This document shows positions 29,971 to 38,717 of a stretch of DNA of 64,000 bases, one piece after another. The notes below the pieces were generated by a model. That model ran no database searches and had not been told where the DNA came from. It saw only the letters and a list, made by a program, of their open reading frames with translations. The DNA is taken from positions 1 through 64,000 of the forward strand of contig CALRRO020000005.1 in the NCBI GenBank assembly GCA_943370595.1, written 5' to 3'. Numbering within the stretch: position 1 is the stretch's first letter; each line of letters begins with the position of its first letter. A program made the translations under genes and the position numbers. This DNA comes from Piscinibacter sp943370595. Its GTDB lineage: Bacteria > Pseudomonadota > Gammaproteobacteria > Burkholderiales > Burkholderiaceae_C.

Positions 29971-30581
29971 CCGTGGTGTTCGACTTCGGCGGCGTGCTGT
30001 TCCACTGGAAGCCGCCGGAGCTGCTGGCGCGCCTGCTGCCGCACCGCGTGCCCGACGAGGCGGCGGCGCAGCGCCTGGTCGGCGAGATCTTCCAGGGCTA
30101 CACCGGCGACTGGGGCGATTTCGACCGCGGCACGGTCGAACCCGGGCCGCTGGCCGAGCGCATTGCACGGCGCACCGGGCTGGCGGTCGAGGAGATGCGC
30201 CGCGTGATCGAGGGCGTGCCGGCCGAACTGACGCCGATTCCCGGCACGGTGGCGCTCCTGCGCGACCTGCATGCGACAGGGCGGCCGCTGTACTTCCTCT
30301 CCAACATGCCCGAGCCCTATGCGCGGCACCTGGAGGCCACGCACGATTTCCTCGGGCTGTTCCGCGGCGGCGTGTTCTCGGCGCGGGCCGGGCTGTGCAA
30401 GCCGGAGCCGGAGATCTTCGCGCACTGTGCGGACCGGTTCGGTCTCGACCCGGCGCAGACGCTGTTCCTCGACGACGTGGCGCAGAACGTCGATGCCGCG
30501 CGTGCCGCGGGCTGGCAGGCGATCCAGTTCCTGGATGCTGCGCAGTGTCGCCGTGAGTTGAGCGCGCGCGGCGTGCTCTGA
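29967..30581 (+). CDS. HAD family phosphatase (HAD-IA, YihX-like)
   Basis: A 204-residue haloacid dehalogenase-like hydrolase. Motif I is VVFDFGGVLFHW with the nucleophile Asp, motif II is the Ser of YFLSNMPEP, motif III is the Lys in LCKPEPEIFAHC and motif IV is LFLDDVAQNVDAARAAG. This resembles YihX-type sugar phosphatases. The start overlaps the pgi stop by 4 nt, so translation is coupled. A role in dephosphorylating a hexose or glucose 1-phosphate is likely but unproven. Confidence 0.87.
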
Positions 30582-30585
30582 AGTC

Positions 30586-31671
30586 TCAGCGGCCGGCGAG
30601 GCCGCTCACCGCCTCTCGCACCGCATCGAAGGCCTGCGACAGCACGGCCTCCTTCCAGGCTTCGGTGTCGGTGTAGAAGGCGTCGCGAATCCGCTGCTTG
30701 ATGGCCAAGCGCTGTGCTTCGCCCGCCTCCGGGTGGTTCTCCAGCCACTGGTCGGCGCGCAGCGCATCCAGCACCTCGGTGATCGGCACCGTGCCGTACT
30801 CGAGTGCCATGCCGGTGCACTCGGCCTGCGGGCACTCCTGCTCGGCCGACATCCACATCAAGCCGGTCAGCTTCGCCGAGGTCGAACTGCCGTCGTAGAT
30901 CGAGGTGAGCTTGTCGCCCCACCAGGTGCGTGCGCGGGCCAGCACGGTGGGGTCGTCGCGGCCGGCGAAGATGCGCTCGCCGACGCCACTCGGGCCGAGC
31001 CCGGTGTGGAAGTCGATCCAGCCCAGCCGCGCGCAGCGCCGCCCATGCGACTGCAGCACGTGGCGCAGCGTGACGTTGCTCCAGGTCGGGTTGCGGCCGC
31101 CGTAGAAGATGCCTTCGGGATGATCATGCTGGCCGCTGGTCACCGCCTGCTGGAAGGCGCGCATCCCGTGCGTGGCGATGTACTGCGCAATCGCCCGGTC
31201 GGCCTCGGGCGGTGGCGGCCAGTGCGACGGCACCACCAGCGCGGCGATGTCGTCGTAGGCCGGGTTGGCCGGCAGCGGCTGCGCGAAGTCGTGGAAGTTG
31301 CGGTTGAGGTCGACGTTCTCCTGCGTCGTGCGCCGCCACCACGAGAAGCCGTGCGGGTTCAGCGCATGCACGTAGAGCACCGCGACGCCGGTCTCGCGCA
31401 GCAGCGCATGCCAGGCGGCGTCGGCGAGCAGGGCGTGCTGCACGCCCGAGCCGCAGAAGCCCTCGATACCGTGGCAGCCGCTGCTGAGAATCAGCAGCGA
31501 GCGCGCATCCTTCGCACCTTCGAGCACCACGTCCATCGCCAGCGCCTCGCCGTCGCGGCCGAGCAGCGGGTGGGCGTGGCTCTCGACATCGAGCCCGGCC
31601 GCCTCGGCCGCAGAGAGGAACAGGCGGCGCGCCTGCGCGTAGCTGTCGGCGAAGTGCGCCGCTGGCTTCAT
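30586..31671 (-). CDS. DUF2817/M14-like metallopeptidase family protein
   Basis: A 361-residue protein with M14-carboxypeptidase-like zinc residues: His and Glu in SSGCHGIEGFCGSGVQ, a conserved LNPHGFSWWRRTTQENVDLN segment and a later His in LGWIDFHTGLGPSGVGE. DUF2817 proteins are predicted zinc amidases or peptidases; no signal peptide is visible, so it is likely cytoplasmic. ATG 31671 (MKPAAHFADSY) lies 2 nt after the stop of the upstream M20 gene, so they are probably co-translated. Together they suggest degradation of peptides or N-acyl amino acids. Confidence 0.8.
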   Translation of the reverse strand: MKPAAHFADSYAQARRLFLSAAEAAGLDVESHAHPLLGRDGEALAMDVVLEGAKDARSLLILSSGCHGIEGFCGSGVQHALLADAAWHALLRETGVAVLYVHALNPHGFSWWRRTTQENVDLNRNFHDFAQPLPANPAYDDIAALVVPSHWPPPPEADRAIAQYIATHGMRAFQQAVTSGQHDHPEGIFYGGRNPTWSNVTLRHVLQSHGRRCARLGWIDFHTGLGPSGVGERIFAGRDDPTVLARARTWWGDKLTSIYDGSSTSAKLTGLMWMSAEQECPQAECTGMALEYGTVPITEVLDALRADQWLENHPEAGEAQRLAIKQRIRDAFYTDTEAWKEAVLSQAFDAVREAVSGLAGR

Positions 31672-31673
31672 GC

Positions 31674-32867
31674 TCAGCGCGGCTTCGCCAGCCAGGCCTC
31701 GGCGAGCCGCACCCACATCGTCGCGCCCAGCGGGATCAGCTCGTCATTGAAGTCGTAGCTCGGGTTGTGCAGCATGCAGGGTCCGAGGCCGTGGCCGCCC
31801 TCGCGGTGGCTGCCGTCGCCGTTGCCGATCAGGAAGTAGCAGCCAGGTTTCTCGAGCAGGTAGTAGCTGAAGTCCTCGGCGCCCATGGTCGGCTCGAACT
31901 CCTGCACGTTCGATGCGCCGACCATGTCGCCGAGCACGCCGCGCACGAACTCGGTCTCGGCCGGGTGGTTGATGGTCGGCGGGTAGTTGCGGTGGAACTC
32001 GAACTCGCACTCGGCACCGAAGGCGGCGCAGGTGTGCTCGGCCACCGCCTTCATGCGCGACTCGATCAGGTCCAGCACCTCCAGCGTGAAGGTGCGCACC
32101 GTGCCCTGGATCTCGCAACTGTCGGGCACCACGTTGGTTGCCTCGCCGGTGTGGATCATGGTCACCGAGATCACGCCGGCGTCGATCGGCCGCTTGTTGC
32201 GCGTGATGATGGTCTGGAAGGCCTGCACCATCTGGCAGGCCACCGGCACCGGGTCGATGCCGTTGTGCGGCAGCGCGGCGTGCGAGCCCTTGCCGCGCAC
32301 GGTGATCTTGAACTCGTTGCTCGACGCAAAGCAGGGCCCGTTCTTCAGCGCGAACTGCCCGGCCGCCATGCCCGGCCAGTTGTGCGCGCCGAACACCGCC
32401 TCCATCGGGAACTTCTCGAACAGGCCATCCTTGATCATCTCGCGCGCGCCGCCGCCGCCTTCTTCGGCGGGCTGGAAGATCAGGTAGACGGTGCCGTCGT
32501 AGTTCCGGTGCTTCGCCAGATGCTTGGCGGCGCCCAGCAGCATCGCGGTGTGGCCATCGTGGCCGCAGGCGTGCATCTTGCCCGGGTGCTTGCTGGCATG
32601 GGCGAAGCGGTTGTGCTCGGTCATCGGCAACGCGTCGATGTCGGCGCGCAGGCCGACGGCACGGCCGCTCGTGCCGTTCTTCAGGATCGCGACCACGCCT
32701 GTCTTGCCCAGGCCGCGGTGGACCGGGATGCCCCAGTCGGTGAGCTGCTGCGCAATCACGTCGGAGGTGCGGACCTCCTCGAAGCACAGCTCGGGGTGGG
32801 CGTGGATGTCGCGGCGTACCGCCGCAATGCTCGCCGCGTCGGCGAGGATGGATTCGATCAGCTTCAT
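31674..32867 (-). CDS. M20 family amidohydrolase (hippurate hydrolase-like)
   Basis: A 397-residue metal-dependent amidohydrolase. Metal ligands lie in HACGHDGHTAMLLGA, the catalytic Glu pair in FQPAEEGGGGA and further ligands in VFGAHNWPGM. RADIDALPMTEHN is the usual N-terminal metal region. The dimerisation domain contains RGKGSHAALPHNGIDPV. The family removes N-acyl or benzoyl groups from amino acids. ATG 32867 (MKLIESILADA) was chosen for family fit; the frame opens 10 codons upstream. It lies between a DUF2817 peptidase and LivK-type binding proteins, consistent with uptake and hydrolysis of acylated amino acids. Confidence 0.92.
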   Translation of the reverse strand: MKLIESILADAASIAAVRRDIHAHPELCFEEVRTSDVIAQQLTDWGIPVHRGLGKTGVVAILKNGTSGRAVGLRADIDALPMTEHNRFAHASKHPGKMHACGHDGHTAMLLGAAKHLAKHRNYDGTVYLIFQPAEEGGGGAREMIKDGLFEKFPMEAVFGAHNWPGMAAGQFALKNGPCFASSNEFKITVRGKGSHAALPHNGIDPVPVACQMVQAFQTIITRNKRPIDAGVISVTMIHTGEATNVVPDSCEIQGTVRTFTLEVLDLIESRMKAVAEHTCAAFGAECEFEFHRNYPPTINHPAETEFVRGVLGDMVGASNVQEFEPTMGAEDFSYYLLEKPGCYFLIGNGDGSHREGGHGLGPCMLHNPSYDFNDELIPLGATMWVRLAEAWLAKPR

Positions 32868-32920
32868 CGGGCGCTCCGGCGCTTGGTCCGGGCGCATCTT
32901 ACTGCCGGGTCGGAAGCCCT

Positions 32921-34075
32921 TCAGTGAACGAACTTGCCCTCGCGCGAGACGATGGCCAGGTCCACGAAGCGCGAACCCTCGTGCTCGTCGGGCGTGTGCC
33001 GCACCTTGACGCCGCCGAGGTCGAAGCTGCTGCTCTCGAGCACCTTGACCAGGCCCGCGCGGCTGAGCTCACGGCCGGCTGCCTTCAGCGCCAGGGCGAG
33101 CGCCTTGGCTGTCATGTAGCCCTCTAGAGCGCCGTAGCTGAACGCGGCATCGAGTTGCGCGGCGCGCACGGCGTCCTGGTACTCACGGGCGATCTCGCGC
33201 TTGCGCTCCCAGGGGCTGGGTACCACCTGCGCGAACACCATGCCCTGGGCCATCGGGCCGAGCTTGGCGACGAGCTGCGACGAGCCCGAATTGACGCCCA
33301 TGAAGGTGGTCTTCAGACCGGCCGCACGAGCCTGCGTGATCAGCGTCTGGTAGGCGCTGGCCGAGCCGTGGTTGAGCACCAGGTCCGGCTTGCTCGACTG
33401 CATCAGGCGGACCATCGCATCGAAATCCTCCGCCTTCGCGTCGGACTTCAGCGGCAGCGGCTGCACCACCTCCAGGCCGAGTTCCTGGGCGATCAGGCGG
33501 ACGTTCTGCAGGTGCTGACGCCCGCCCTCGGAGTCGGCGTGGAGAAAGCCGACGGTCTTCAGCCCGGTGCTGTGCCCCCAGGCCATCAGCGCGCGGAACT
33601 CGTCGCGGTGCTCCGCCCTGACCGGGAAGACCAGTGGCTGCAAGGGCCGGCGCAAGGCCGGCGGCCCGGCCATCGGGCCGAACAGCGGCACCTTCAGTTC
33701 GGCCGCCACCTTCATCACGGCCGTCGACGGCCCGCCCTCGACCGGGCCGAACAGCAGGAAGACACCGTCGCGCACCAGTTGGCGCGCGTTGGCCTCGGCG
33801 GTCGCCGGCTTGTTGTCGTCGTCCAGCGTGCGCAGCACGACCTTGCGGCCCTGCACGCCGCCAGCCGCATTCAGCCGGTCGAAGTACAGCTTCATGCCCG
33901 AGTGAGCGGCGACACCGTAGTCGTTCTTGCCGCCCTGCAGCGTGATCGTGTTGCCGAGCAGGATCTCGCCGGCGCTGATGCCCGGGTCAGCGGCCAGCGT
34001 CCGGCCGTGCCACGCCAGTGCGGCGATCAGCAGCAGGCCAAGCGCGGCGCGACGCGAGTTCGAGTGAGGGGGCAT
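32921..34075 (-). CDS. LivK-type ABC transporter substrate-binding protein (paralogue A)
   Basis: A 384-residue periplasmic protein of the Peripla_BP_6 class. The signal region MPPHSNSRRAALGLLLIAAL has a Tat-like double Arg. The mature start is ISAGEILLGNTITLQGGKND, followed by FDRLNAAGGVQGRKVVLRTL. It lacks the two Cys-containing motifs shared by the next two paralogues. The start at 34075 is chosen to give a clean signal. No transporter membrane or ATPase genes lie nearby. It is the most divergent of three tandem copies. Confidence 0.87.
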   Translation of the reverse strand: MPPHSNSRRAALGLLLIAALAWHGRTLAADPGISAGEILLGNTITLQGGKNDYGVAAHSGMKLYFDRLNAAGGVQGRKVVLRTLDDDNKPATAEANARQLVRDGVFLLFGPVEGGPSTAVMKVAAELKVPLFGPMAGPPALRRPLQPLVFPVRAEHRDEFRALMAWGHSTGLKTVGFLHADSEGGRQHLQNVRLIAQELGLEVVQPLPLKSDAKAEDFDAMVRLMQSSKPDLVLNHGSASAYQTLITQARAAGLKTTFMGVNSGSSQLVAKLGPMAQGMVFAQVVPSPWERKREIAREYQDAVRAAQLDAAFSYGALEGYMTAKALALALKAAGRELSRAGLVKVLESSSFDLGGVKVRHTPDEHEGSRFVDLAIVSREGKFVH

Positions 34076-34195
34076 GACAAGCCTGATCCGTGATGACGGG
34101 TCGGATCGTCTCACGGTGGGGTGGCACGCCCTATCCCTCAACACACAGTGCCGGCACCCCGCACGCCGGCGCAGCGGCGCGCGCCCGGGGCGGGC

Positions 34196-35335
34196 TCAGC
34201 GGCGCACGTGGCCGTCGCTGGTCAGGATGGTCAGGTCGACGTACTTCGAGCCGGTGTGGTCGGTCGGCGAGAAGTCGATGAAGAAGCCGCCCAGGTTGAG
34301 GTCGCGCAGCGACTCCATGGCACCGATCAACGCGTCGGCGTTGGCCGCGGTGCCGGCGCGCCGGATGCCCTCGGCGACGGTGCGGGCCGCGACGTAGCCT
34401 TCCATGCTGCTGTAGTTGGGCTCGAACTTGTCGCCCAGCGCCGCCTTCCCGGCGGCCAGGTACTCGCCCGAGAGCGGCGACACCGAGGCGTAGGGGAAGG
34501 GCATCACCTGGCTGACGACGACGCCGCGCGCGTCCTGCTTGAGTTCGTCGGCCAGCGCCTTGGTGCCGACGAAGGAGACGTTGTAGAAGGTGCCGAGGAA
34601 GCCCGCCTGGCGGGCCGCGCGGATGAACGCGGCGCAGGACTTGTAGGCACTGACCAGCACGATCGCGTCGGGCTTGGCGGCGAGGATGGACTTCACCGCC
34701 GCGTCGACCTCGACGGTGTTGCGCTCGACCGTGCCCAGCCCGGCCGGCTCCAGCCCCAGCGGCTTGAGGGCGCGCGTCACGCCCTCGAGGCCCGCCTTGC
34801 CGTAGCTGTCGTTCTGATGGAACACGCCGATGCGCTTGATGCCGATCGCCGTGCTCTGCTTGACGATCTCGGCGGTCTCGTCGAAGTACGAGGCGCGCAC
34901 GTGGAACGCATAGCGGTTGAAGGGCGTGCGCAAGGCCTCGGCGCCGGTGAACGGGGCGAGGAACGGGACCTTGCCCTGGGTGGCCAGCGGCAATGCCGCC
35001 AGGCTGGTGGGGGTGCCGATGTAGCCGAACAGCGCGAAGGCGCCACCTTCGATCAGCTTCTTCGTGTTGGCCACGCAGCGGTCCGGCTCGTAGCCGTCGT
35101 CCAGCGTCTGCAGCTCGATCGTGCGGCCGTTGATCCCGCCCTTGGCGTTGACCTTGTCGAAGTACAGCATGGCGCCGAGCCGGAACTGCGTTCCCAGCGC
35201 AGCGGCCGGGCCGCTGGTGGCGGCCGACTGGCCCAGCACGATGCGGCCCGTGGCCTGTGCCTGTGCCCACACGGGCGCGGCGATGAACGCAGCACCCACG
35301 CCGGCGGCGTGCCGCAGGATATGGCGACGTTTCAT
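34196..35335 (-). CDS. LivK-type ABC transporter substrate-binding protein (paralogue B)
   Basis: A 379-residue periplasmic protein. The signal MKRRHILRHAAGVGAAFIAA is Tat-like (RRHIL). The mature part begins RIVLGQSAATSGPAAALG, then FDKVNAKGGINGRTIELQ. It shares many segments with the next gene: LDDGYEPDRC, YGKAGLEGVTRALKPLGLEP and SAYKSCAAFIR, including a Cys pair that may form a disulfide. ATG 35335 is the start; the frame runs on upstream without family similarity. It appears to be a recent tandem duplicate of the gene upstream. Confidence 0.9.
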   Translation of the reverse strand: MKRRHILRHAAGVGAAFIAAPVWAQAQATGRIVLGQSAATSGPAAALGTQFRLGAMLYFDKVNAKGGINGRTIELQTLDDGYEPDRCVANTKKLIEGGAFALFGYIGTPTSLAALPLATQGKVPFLAPFTGAEALRTPFNRYAFHVRASYFDETAEIVKQSTAIGIKRIGVFHQNDSYGKAGLEGVTRALKPLGLEPAGLGTVERNTVEVDAAVKSILAAKPDAIVLVSAYKSCAAFIRAARQAGFLGTFYNVSFVGTKALADELKQDARGVVVSQVMPFPYASVSPLSGEYLAAGKAALGDKFEPNYSSMEGYVAARTVAEGIRRAGTAANADALIGAMESLRDLNLGGFFIDFSPTDHTGSKYVDLTILTSDGHVRR

Positions 35336-35373
35336 GACGATTGCTCCTTCGGCCGTCGTGCGGCCGCTTGTGC

Positions 35374-36498
35374 TCAGCGGCGGACCTTGCCGTCCTCGGT
35401 GAGCATGGACACCTCGACGAACTGCGAGGCGACGTGGTCCTTCGCGCTGAAGTCGACGCGGAAGCCGCCGAAGCTGGCGTTCTGGATCGATTCCAGCGCA
35501 GTGACGATGGCATCGCGCGACGGGTTGCGGCTGGCGCGCCGCAGGCCTTCGGTGAACACCTTGGCGCTGAGGTAGCCCTCCATGCTCGAGTAGTTCGGCT
35601 GGGCGTCCGGCCCGGCCTTGGCCACGGCATCGAGGTACTCGCGCGCGATCGCCGAGGTCGTCGAGAAGGGGAAGGGCATCACCTGGCTGACCATGATGCC
35701 GCGCCCTTCCTTGCCCAGTTCGTCGGCCAGTGCCTGCGTGCCGACGAAGGACACGTTGAAGAAGGTGCCGCCGTAGCCGGCCTTGCGCGCCTCGCGGATG
35801 AACGCCGCGCAGGACTTGTAGGCGCTGATCTGCACCACCGCGTCGGGCTGCTTGGCGACGATGTCGGCCACCGACTTCGCGACGTCGACGGTGTTGCGCT
35901 GCACGGTGCCCAGTGCGACCGGCTCCAGGCCCAGCGGCTTGAGTGCGCGCTTGACGCCTTCGAGGCCGGCCTTGCCGTAGGCGTCGTCCTGGTAGAAGAC
36001 GGCGATCTTCTTCAGGCCCAGCGAGGTCAGCTGCTTCACGATCAGCCCGGTCTCGTCGTAGTACGAGGCGCGCAGGTGGAACACCCACTTGCTGAACGGG
36101 TCACGCAACACCTCGGCGCCGGTGAAGGGGCCGAAGAACGGGATCTTGGCGTCGTTGATCAGCGGCAGCGCGGCCACGCAGGTCGGCGTGCCGACGTAGC
36201 CGAGCAGCGCGAACACGTCGTCCTTGATCAGCTTCTCGGTGTTGGCCTTGCAGCGGTCGGGCTCGTAGCCGTCGTCCAGGGTGCGCAGTTCGATGGTCTG
36301 GCCATTGACGCCGCCGGTGGCATTGAGCTGGTCGAAGAAGATCTTCGCGCCCTTGCTCATCTGGATGCCCAGCTGGGCGGCCGGGCCACTGAAGGCGGCC
36401 GACTGGCCGAGCACGATGCGGGGGGATTGGGCCCAGGCGGGCAGGGCCAGCGTGGCGCCGGTGGCAGCCACGCGACGGATGGCGTCACGACGGTTCAT
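35374..36498 (-). CDS. LivK-type ABC transporter substrate-binding protein (paralogue C)
   Basis: A 374-residue periplasmic protein, close paralogue of the preceding entry. The Tat-like signal is MNRRDAIRRVAATGATLALP. The mature start is RIVLGQSAAFSGPAAQLG. It shares LDDGYEPDRC, YGKAGLEGVKRALKPLGLEP and SAYKSCAAFIREARKAG with paralogue B. It is first in the tandem array; the 38-nt gap to paralogue B suggests co-transcription. The region upstream (36499-36677) separates it from the divergent molybdoenzyme gene. Ligand unknown. Confidence 0.9.
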   Translation of the reverse strand: MNRRDAIRRVAATGATLALPAWAQSPRIVLGQSAAFSGPAAQLGIQMSKGAKIFFDQLNATGGVNGQTIELRTLDDGYEPDRCKANTEKLIKDDVFALLGYVGTPTCVAALPLINDAKIPFFGPFTGAEVLRDPFSKWVFHLRASYYDETGLIVKQLTSLGLKKIAVFYQDDAYGKAGLEGVKRALKPLGLEPVALGTVQRNTVDVAKSVADIVAKQPDAVVQISAYKSCAAFIREARKAGYGGTFFNVSFVGTQALADELGKEGRGIMVSQVMPFPFSTTSAIAREYLDAVAKAGPDAQPNYSSMEGYLSAKVFTEGLRRASRNPSRDAIVTALESIQNASFGGFRVDFSAKDHVASQFVEVSMLTEDGKVRR

Positions 36499-36635
36499 GA
36501 AGTACTCCAACGATGCATTCGGGCGTCGGCATGCCCAACCGCTTCGTGTGCGGCGGCCCGCGCGCGCCCCGACGGTTCTTTACGCTGGCGCGGAGAATAA
36601 GGCGATGCCTATCCCACGACGCGGGCATCTGTCAC

Positions 36636-36664
36636 TAAGTCGGCGTGTTCATAAGTCAGCTGTG
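36636..36664. repeat. Direct repeat TAAGTCGGC/TAAGTCAGC in a divergent promoter region
   Basis: Two direct copies (36636-36644 and 36652-36660) are spaced 16 bp apart, between the paralogue C gene and the molybdopterin oxidoreductase gene and 14-42 bp before the latter's ATG. This spacing could suit a dimeric regulator, or the match could be chance. Confidence 0.3.
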
Positions 36665-36677
36665 CAATAGTTCGCGC

Positions 36678-38717
36678 ATGCAATCCCCGTTCGTCCGAGC
36701 CGCCTGCCCGCACGACTGCCCCGACACCTGTGCCGTCCGTGTCACCGTGCACGATGGCCGGGCGGTGAAAGTGCAGGGCGACCCCGACCACCCGCCCACG
36801 CACGGCGCGCTGTGCACGAAGGTGTCGCGCTACCCCGAGCGCACCTACCACGCCGAGCGGGTGCTGCAGCCGCTCAAGCGCGTTGGCGCCAAGGGCAGCG
36901 GCCGCTTCGAGCCGGTGAGCTGGGAGGCGGCGCTGTCGGACATCGCCGGGCGCCTGAAGGCCATCGCGGCCCGTGACCCGCAGGCCATCGTGCCCTACAG
37001 CTATGCCGGCACCATGGGCCTGCTTCAGGGCGAAAGCATGGCGGCGCGTTTCTTCCACCGGCTGGGCGCCTCGCTGCTGGACCGCACCATCTGCGCCAAC
37101 GCCGGCGGCGAGGCGCTGGCCGCCACCTACGGCGGCAAGGTCGGCATGCACCTGGCGCACTACGCCGACAGCCGGCTGATCCTGATCTGGGGCAGCAACT
37201 CGATCGCTTCCAACCTGCACTTCTGGACCTTCGCGCAGCAGGCCAAGCGCAACGGCGCGAAGCTGGTCTGCATCGACCCGCGCAAGACCGAGACGGCCGA
37301 CAAGTGCCACCAGCACATCGCGCTGCTGCCCGGCACCGACGGCGCGCTGGCGCTGGGGCTGATGCGCGAGCTGATCGTCAGCGACTGGCTGGACCACGAC
37401 TACATCGCGCGCCACACCGAAGGCTGGCCGGCGCTGCGCGAACGGGCGATGGCCTGGACGGCCGAGCGCACCGCCGAGGTCTGCGGCATCACCGCCGACG
37501 AGGTGCGGCAACTGGCGCGCGACTACGGCACGACGAAGCCGGCAGCGATCCGGCTCAACTACGGCATGCAGCGGGTGCATGGCGGCGGCAATGCGGTGCG
37601 GCTGGTGGCCATCCTGCCCTGCCTGGTCGGCGCCTGGCGCGACGCGGCCGGCGGCATGCTGCTGTCGGCCTCGGGCTGGTTCAAGCGCTTTCGCAACGAT
37701 TCGGCGCTGCAGCGCCCCGACCTGCTGGCCGGCCGGAGCGTGCGCACAATCAACATGAGCACCATCGGCGACGACCTGCTGCGCGAGGCCTCTCCTGCGT
37801 TCGGCCCGAAGATCGAGGCGCTGATCGTCTACAACAGCAACCCGGTCGCGGTGGCGCCGGAGTCGCCCAAGGTGGTGAAGGGCTTCGCGCGCGAGGACCT
37901 GTTCACCGTGGTGCTCGAGCACTTCCTGACCGACACCGCCGACCACGCCGACTACGTGCTGCCCGCCACCACGCAGCTCGAGCAACTGGACGTGCACACC
38001 AGCTACGGCCACACCTACGCGATGATCAACGAGCCGGCGGTGGCGCCGCTCGGCCAGGCGAAGCCGAACACGCAGATCTTCCGCGAGCTGGCCGCGGCAA
38101 TGGGCTTCGACGAGCCGTGCTTCCGCGACGACGACGAGACGCTCGCCCGGCAGGCCTTCAGCGCCGAGATCGACTTCGCCGCGCTGCGCCGCGACGGCTG
38201 GGTGAAGCTGCCGCTGCCCGAGGCGCCGTTCGCCGAGGGCGGCTTCCCGACGCCGTCGGGCAAGTGCCTGATCGACGCGCCCGGGCTGGGCGTGCCCGAC
38301 CACGTGCCCAACCACGAGTCGGTGCAGAGCACGCCGGCGCTGGCCGCGCGCTTTCCGCTGGCGATGATCTCGCCACCGGCACGCAACTTCCTCAACAGCA
38401 GCTTCGTCAACGTGAAGAGCCTGCGCGACATCGAGGGCGAGCCGATCGTCGAGATGCACGAAGCCGATGCCGCGGCGCGCGGCATTGCCGACGGCGCCGT
38501 GGTGCGCGTGTTCAACGACCGCGGCAGCTACGTCTGCACCGCCCGCGTCAGCGCGCGCGCCCGCCCGGGCGTGGTCAACGGCCTGGGCGTGTGGTGGCGC
38601 AAGCTCGGGCTGGAGGGCACCAATGTCAACGAGCTCACCCACCAGCGGCTGACCGACATCGGCCGCGCGCCGTCGTTCTACGACTGCCTGGTGGACGTGG
38701 CCCCGCGGGTGTCGTGA
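36678..38717 (+). CDS. Molybdopterin-dependent oxidoreductase with N-terminal 4Fe-4S cluster
   Basis: A 679-residue DMSO reductase-family protein. The 4Fe-4S ligands are Cys10, Cys14, Cys18 and Cys46 (CPHDCPDTC...GALCTKVSRY). Molybdopterin-binding segments follow, including WGSNSIASNLHFW and CIDPRKTETADKC, and a C-terminal dinucleotide domain contains NDRGSYVCTARVS. There is no Tat signal, so it is cytoplasmic, which fits assimilatory or formate dehydrogenase-like members. ATG 36678 is chosen because the extra 11 upstream residues are non-conserved. Its stop overlaps a GTG start of the next gene (GTGA). Substrate unknown. Confidence 0.9.
   Translation: MQSPFVRAACPHDCPDTCAVRVTVHDGRAVKVQGDPDHPPTHGALCTKVSRYPERTYHAERVLQPLKRVGAKGSGRFEPVSWEAALSDIAGRLKAIAARDPQAIVPYSYAGTMGLLQGESMAARFFHRLGASLLDRTICANAGGEALAATYGGKVGMHLAHYADSRLILIWGSNSIASNLHFWTFAQQAKRNGAKLVCIDPRKTETADKCHQHIALLPGTDGALALGLMRELIVSDWLDHDYIARHTEGWPALRERAMAWTAERTAEVCGITADEVRQLARDYGTTKPAAIRLNYGMQRVHGGGNAVRLVAILPCLVGAWRDAAGGMLLSASGWFKRFRNDSALQRPDLLAGRSVRTINMSTIGDDLLREASPAFGPKIEALIVYNSNPVAVAPESPKVVKGFAREDLFTVVLEHFLTDTADHADYVLPATTQLEQLDVHTSYGHTYAMINEPAVAPLGQAKPNTQIFRELAAAMGFDEPCFRDDDETLARQAFSAEIDFAALRRDGWVKLPLPEAPFAEGGFPTPSGKCLIDAPGLGVPDHVPNHESVQSTPALAARFPLAMISPPARNFLNSSFVNVKSLRDIEGEPIVEMHEADAAARGIADGAVVRVFNDRGSYVCTARVSARARPGVVNGLGVWWRKLGLEGTNVNELTHQRLTDIGRAPSFYDCLVDVAPRVS

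Noticed and set aside
34196..36088. A 630-codon frame covering binding-protein paralogue B and more
   Set aside because: Residues upstream of ATG 35335 are shadow of paralogue C; family similarity starts with the Tat-like signal at 35335.
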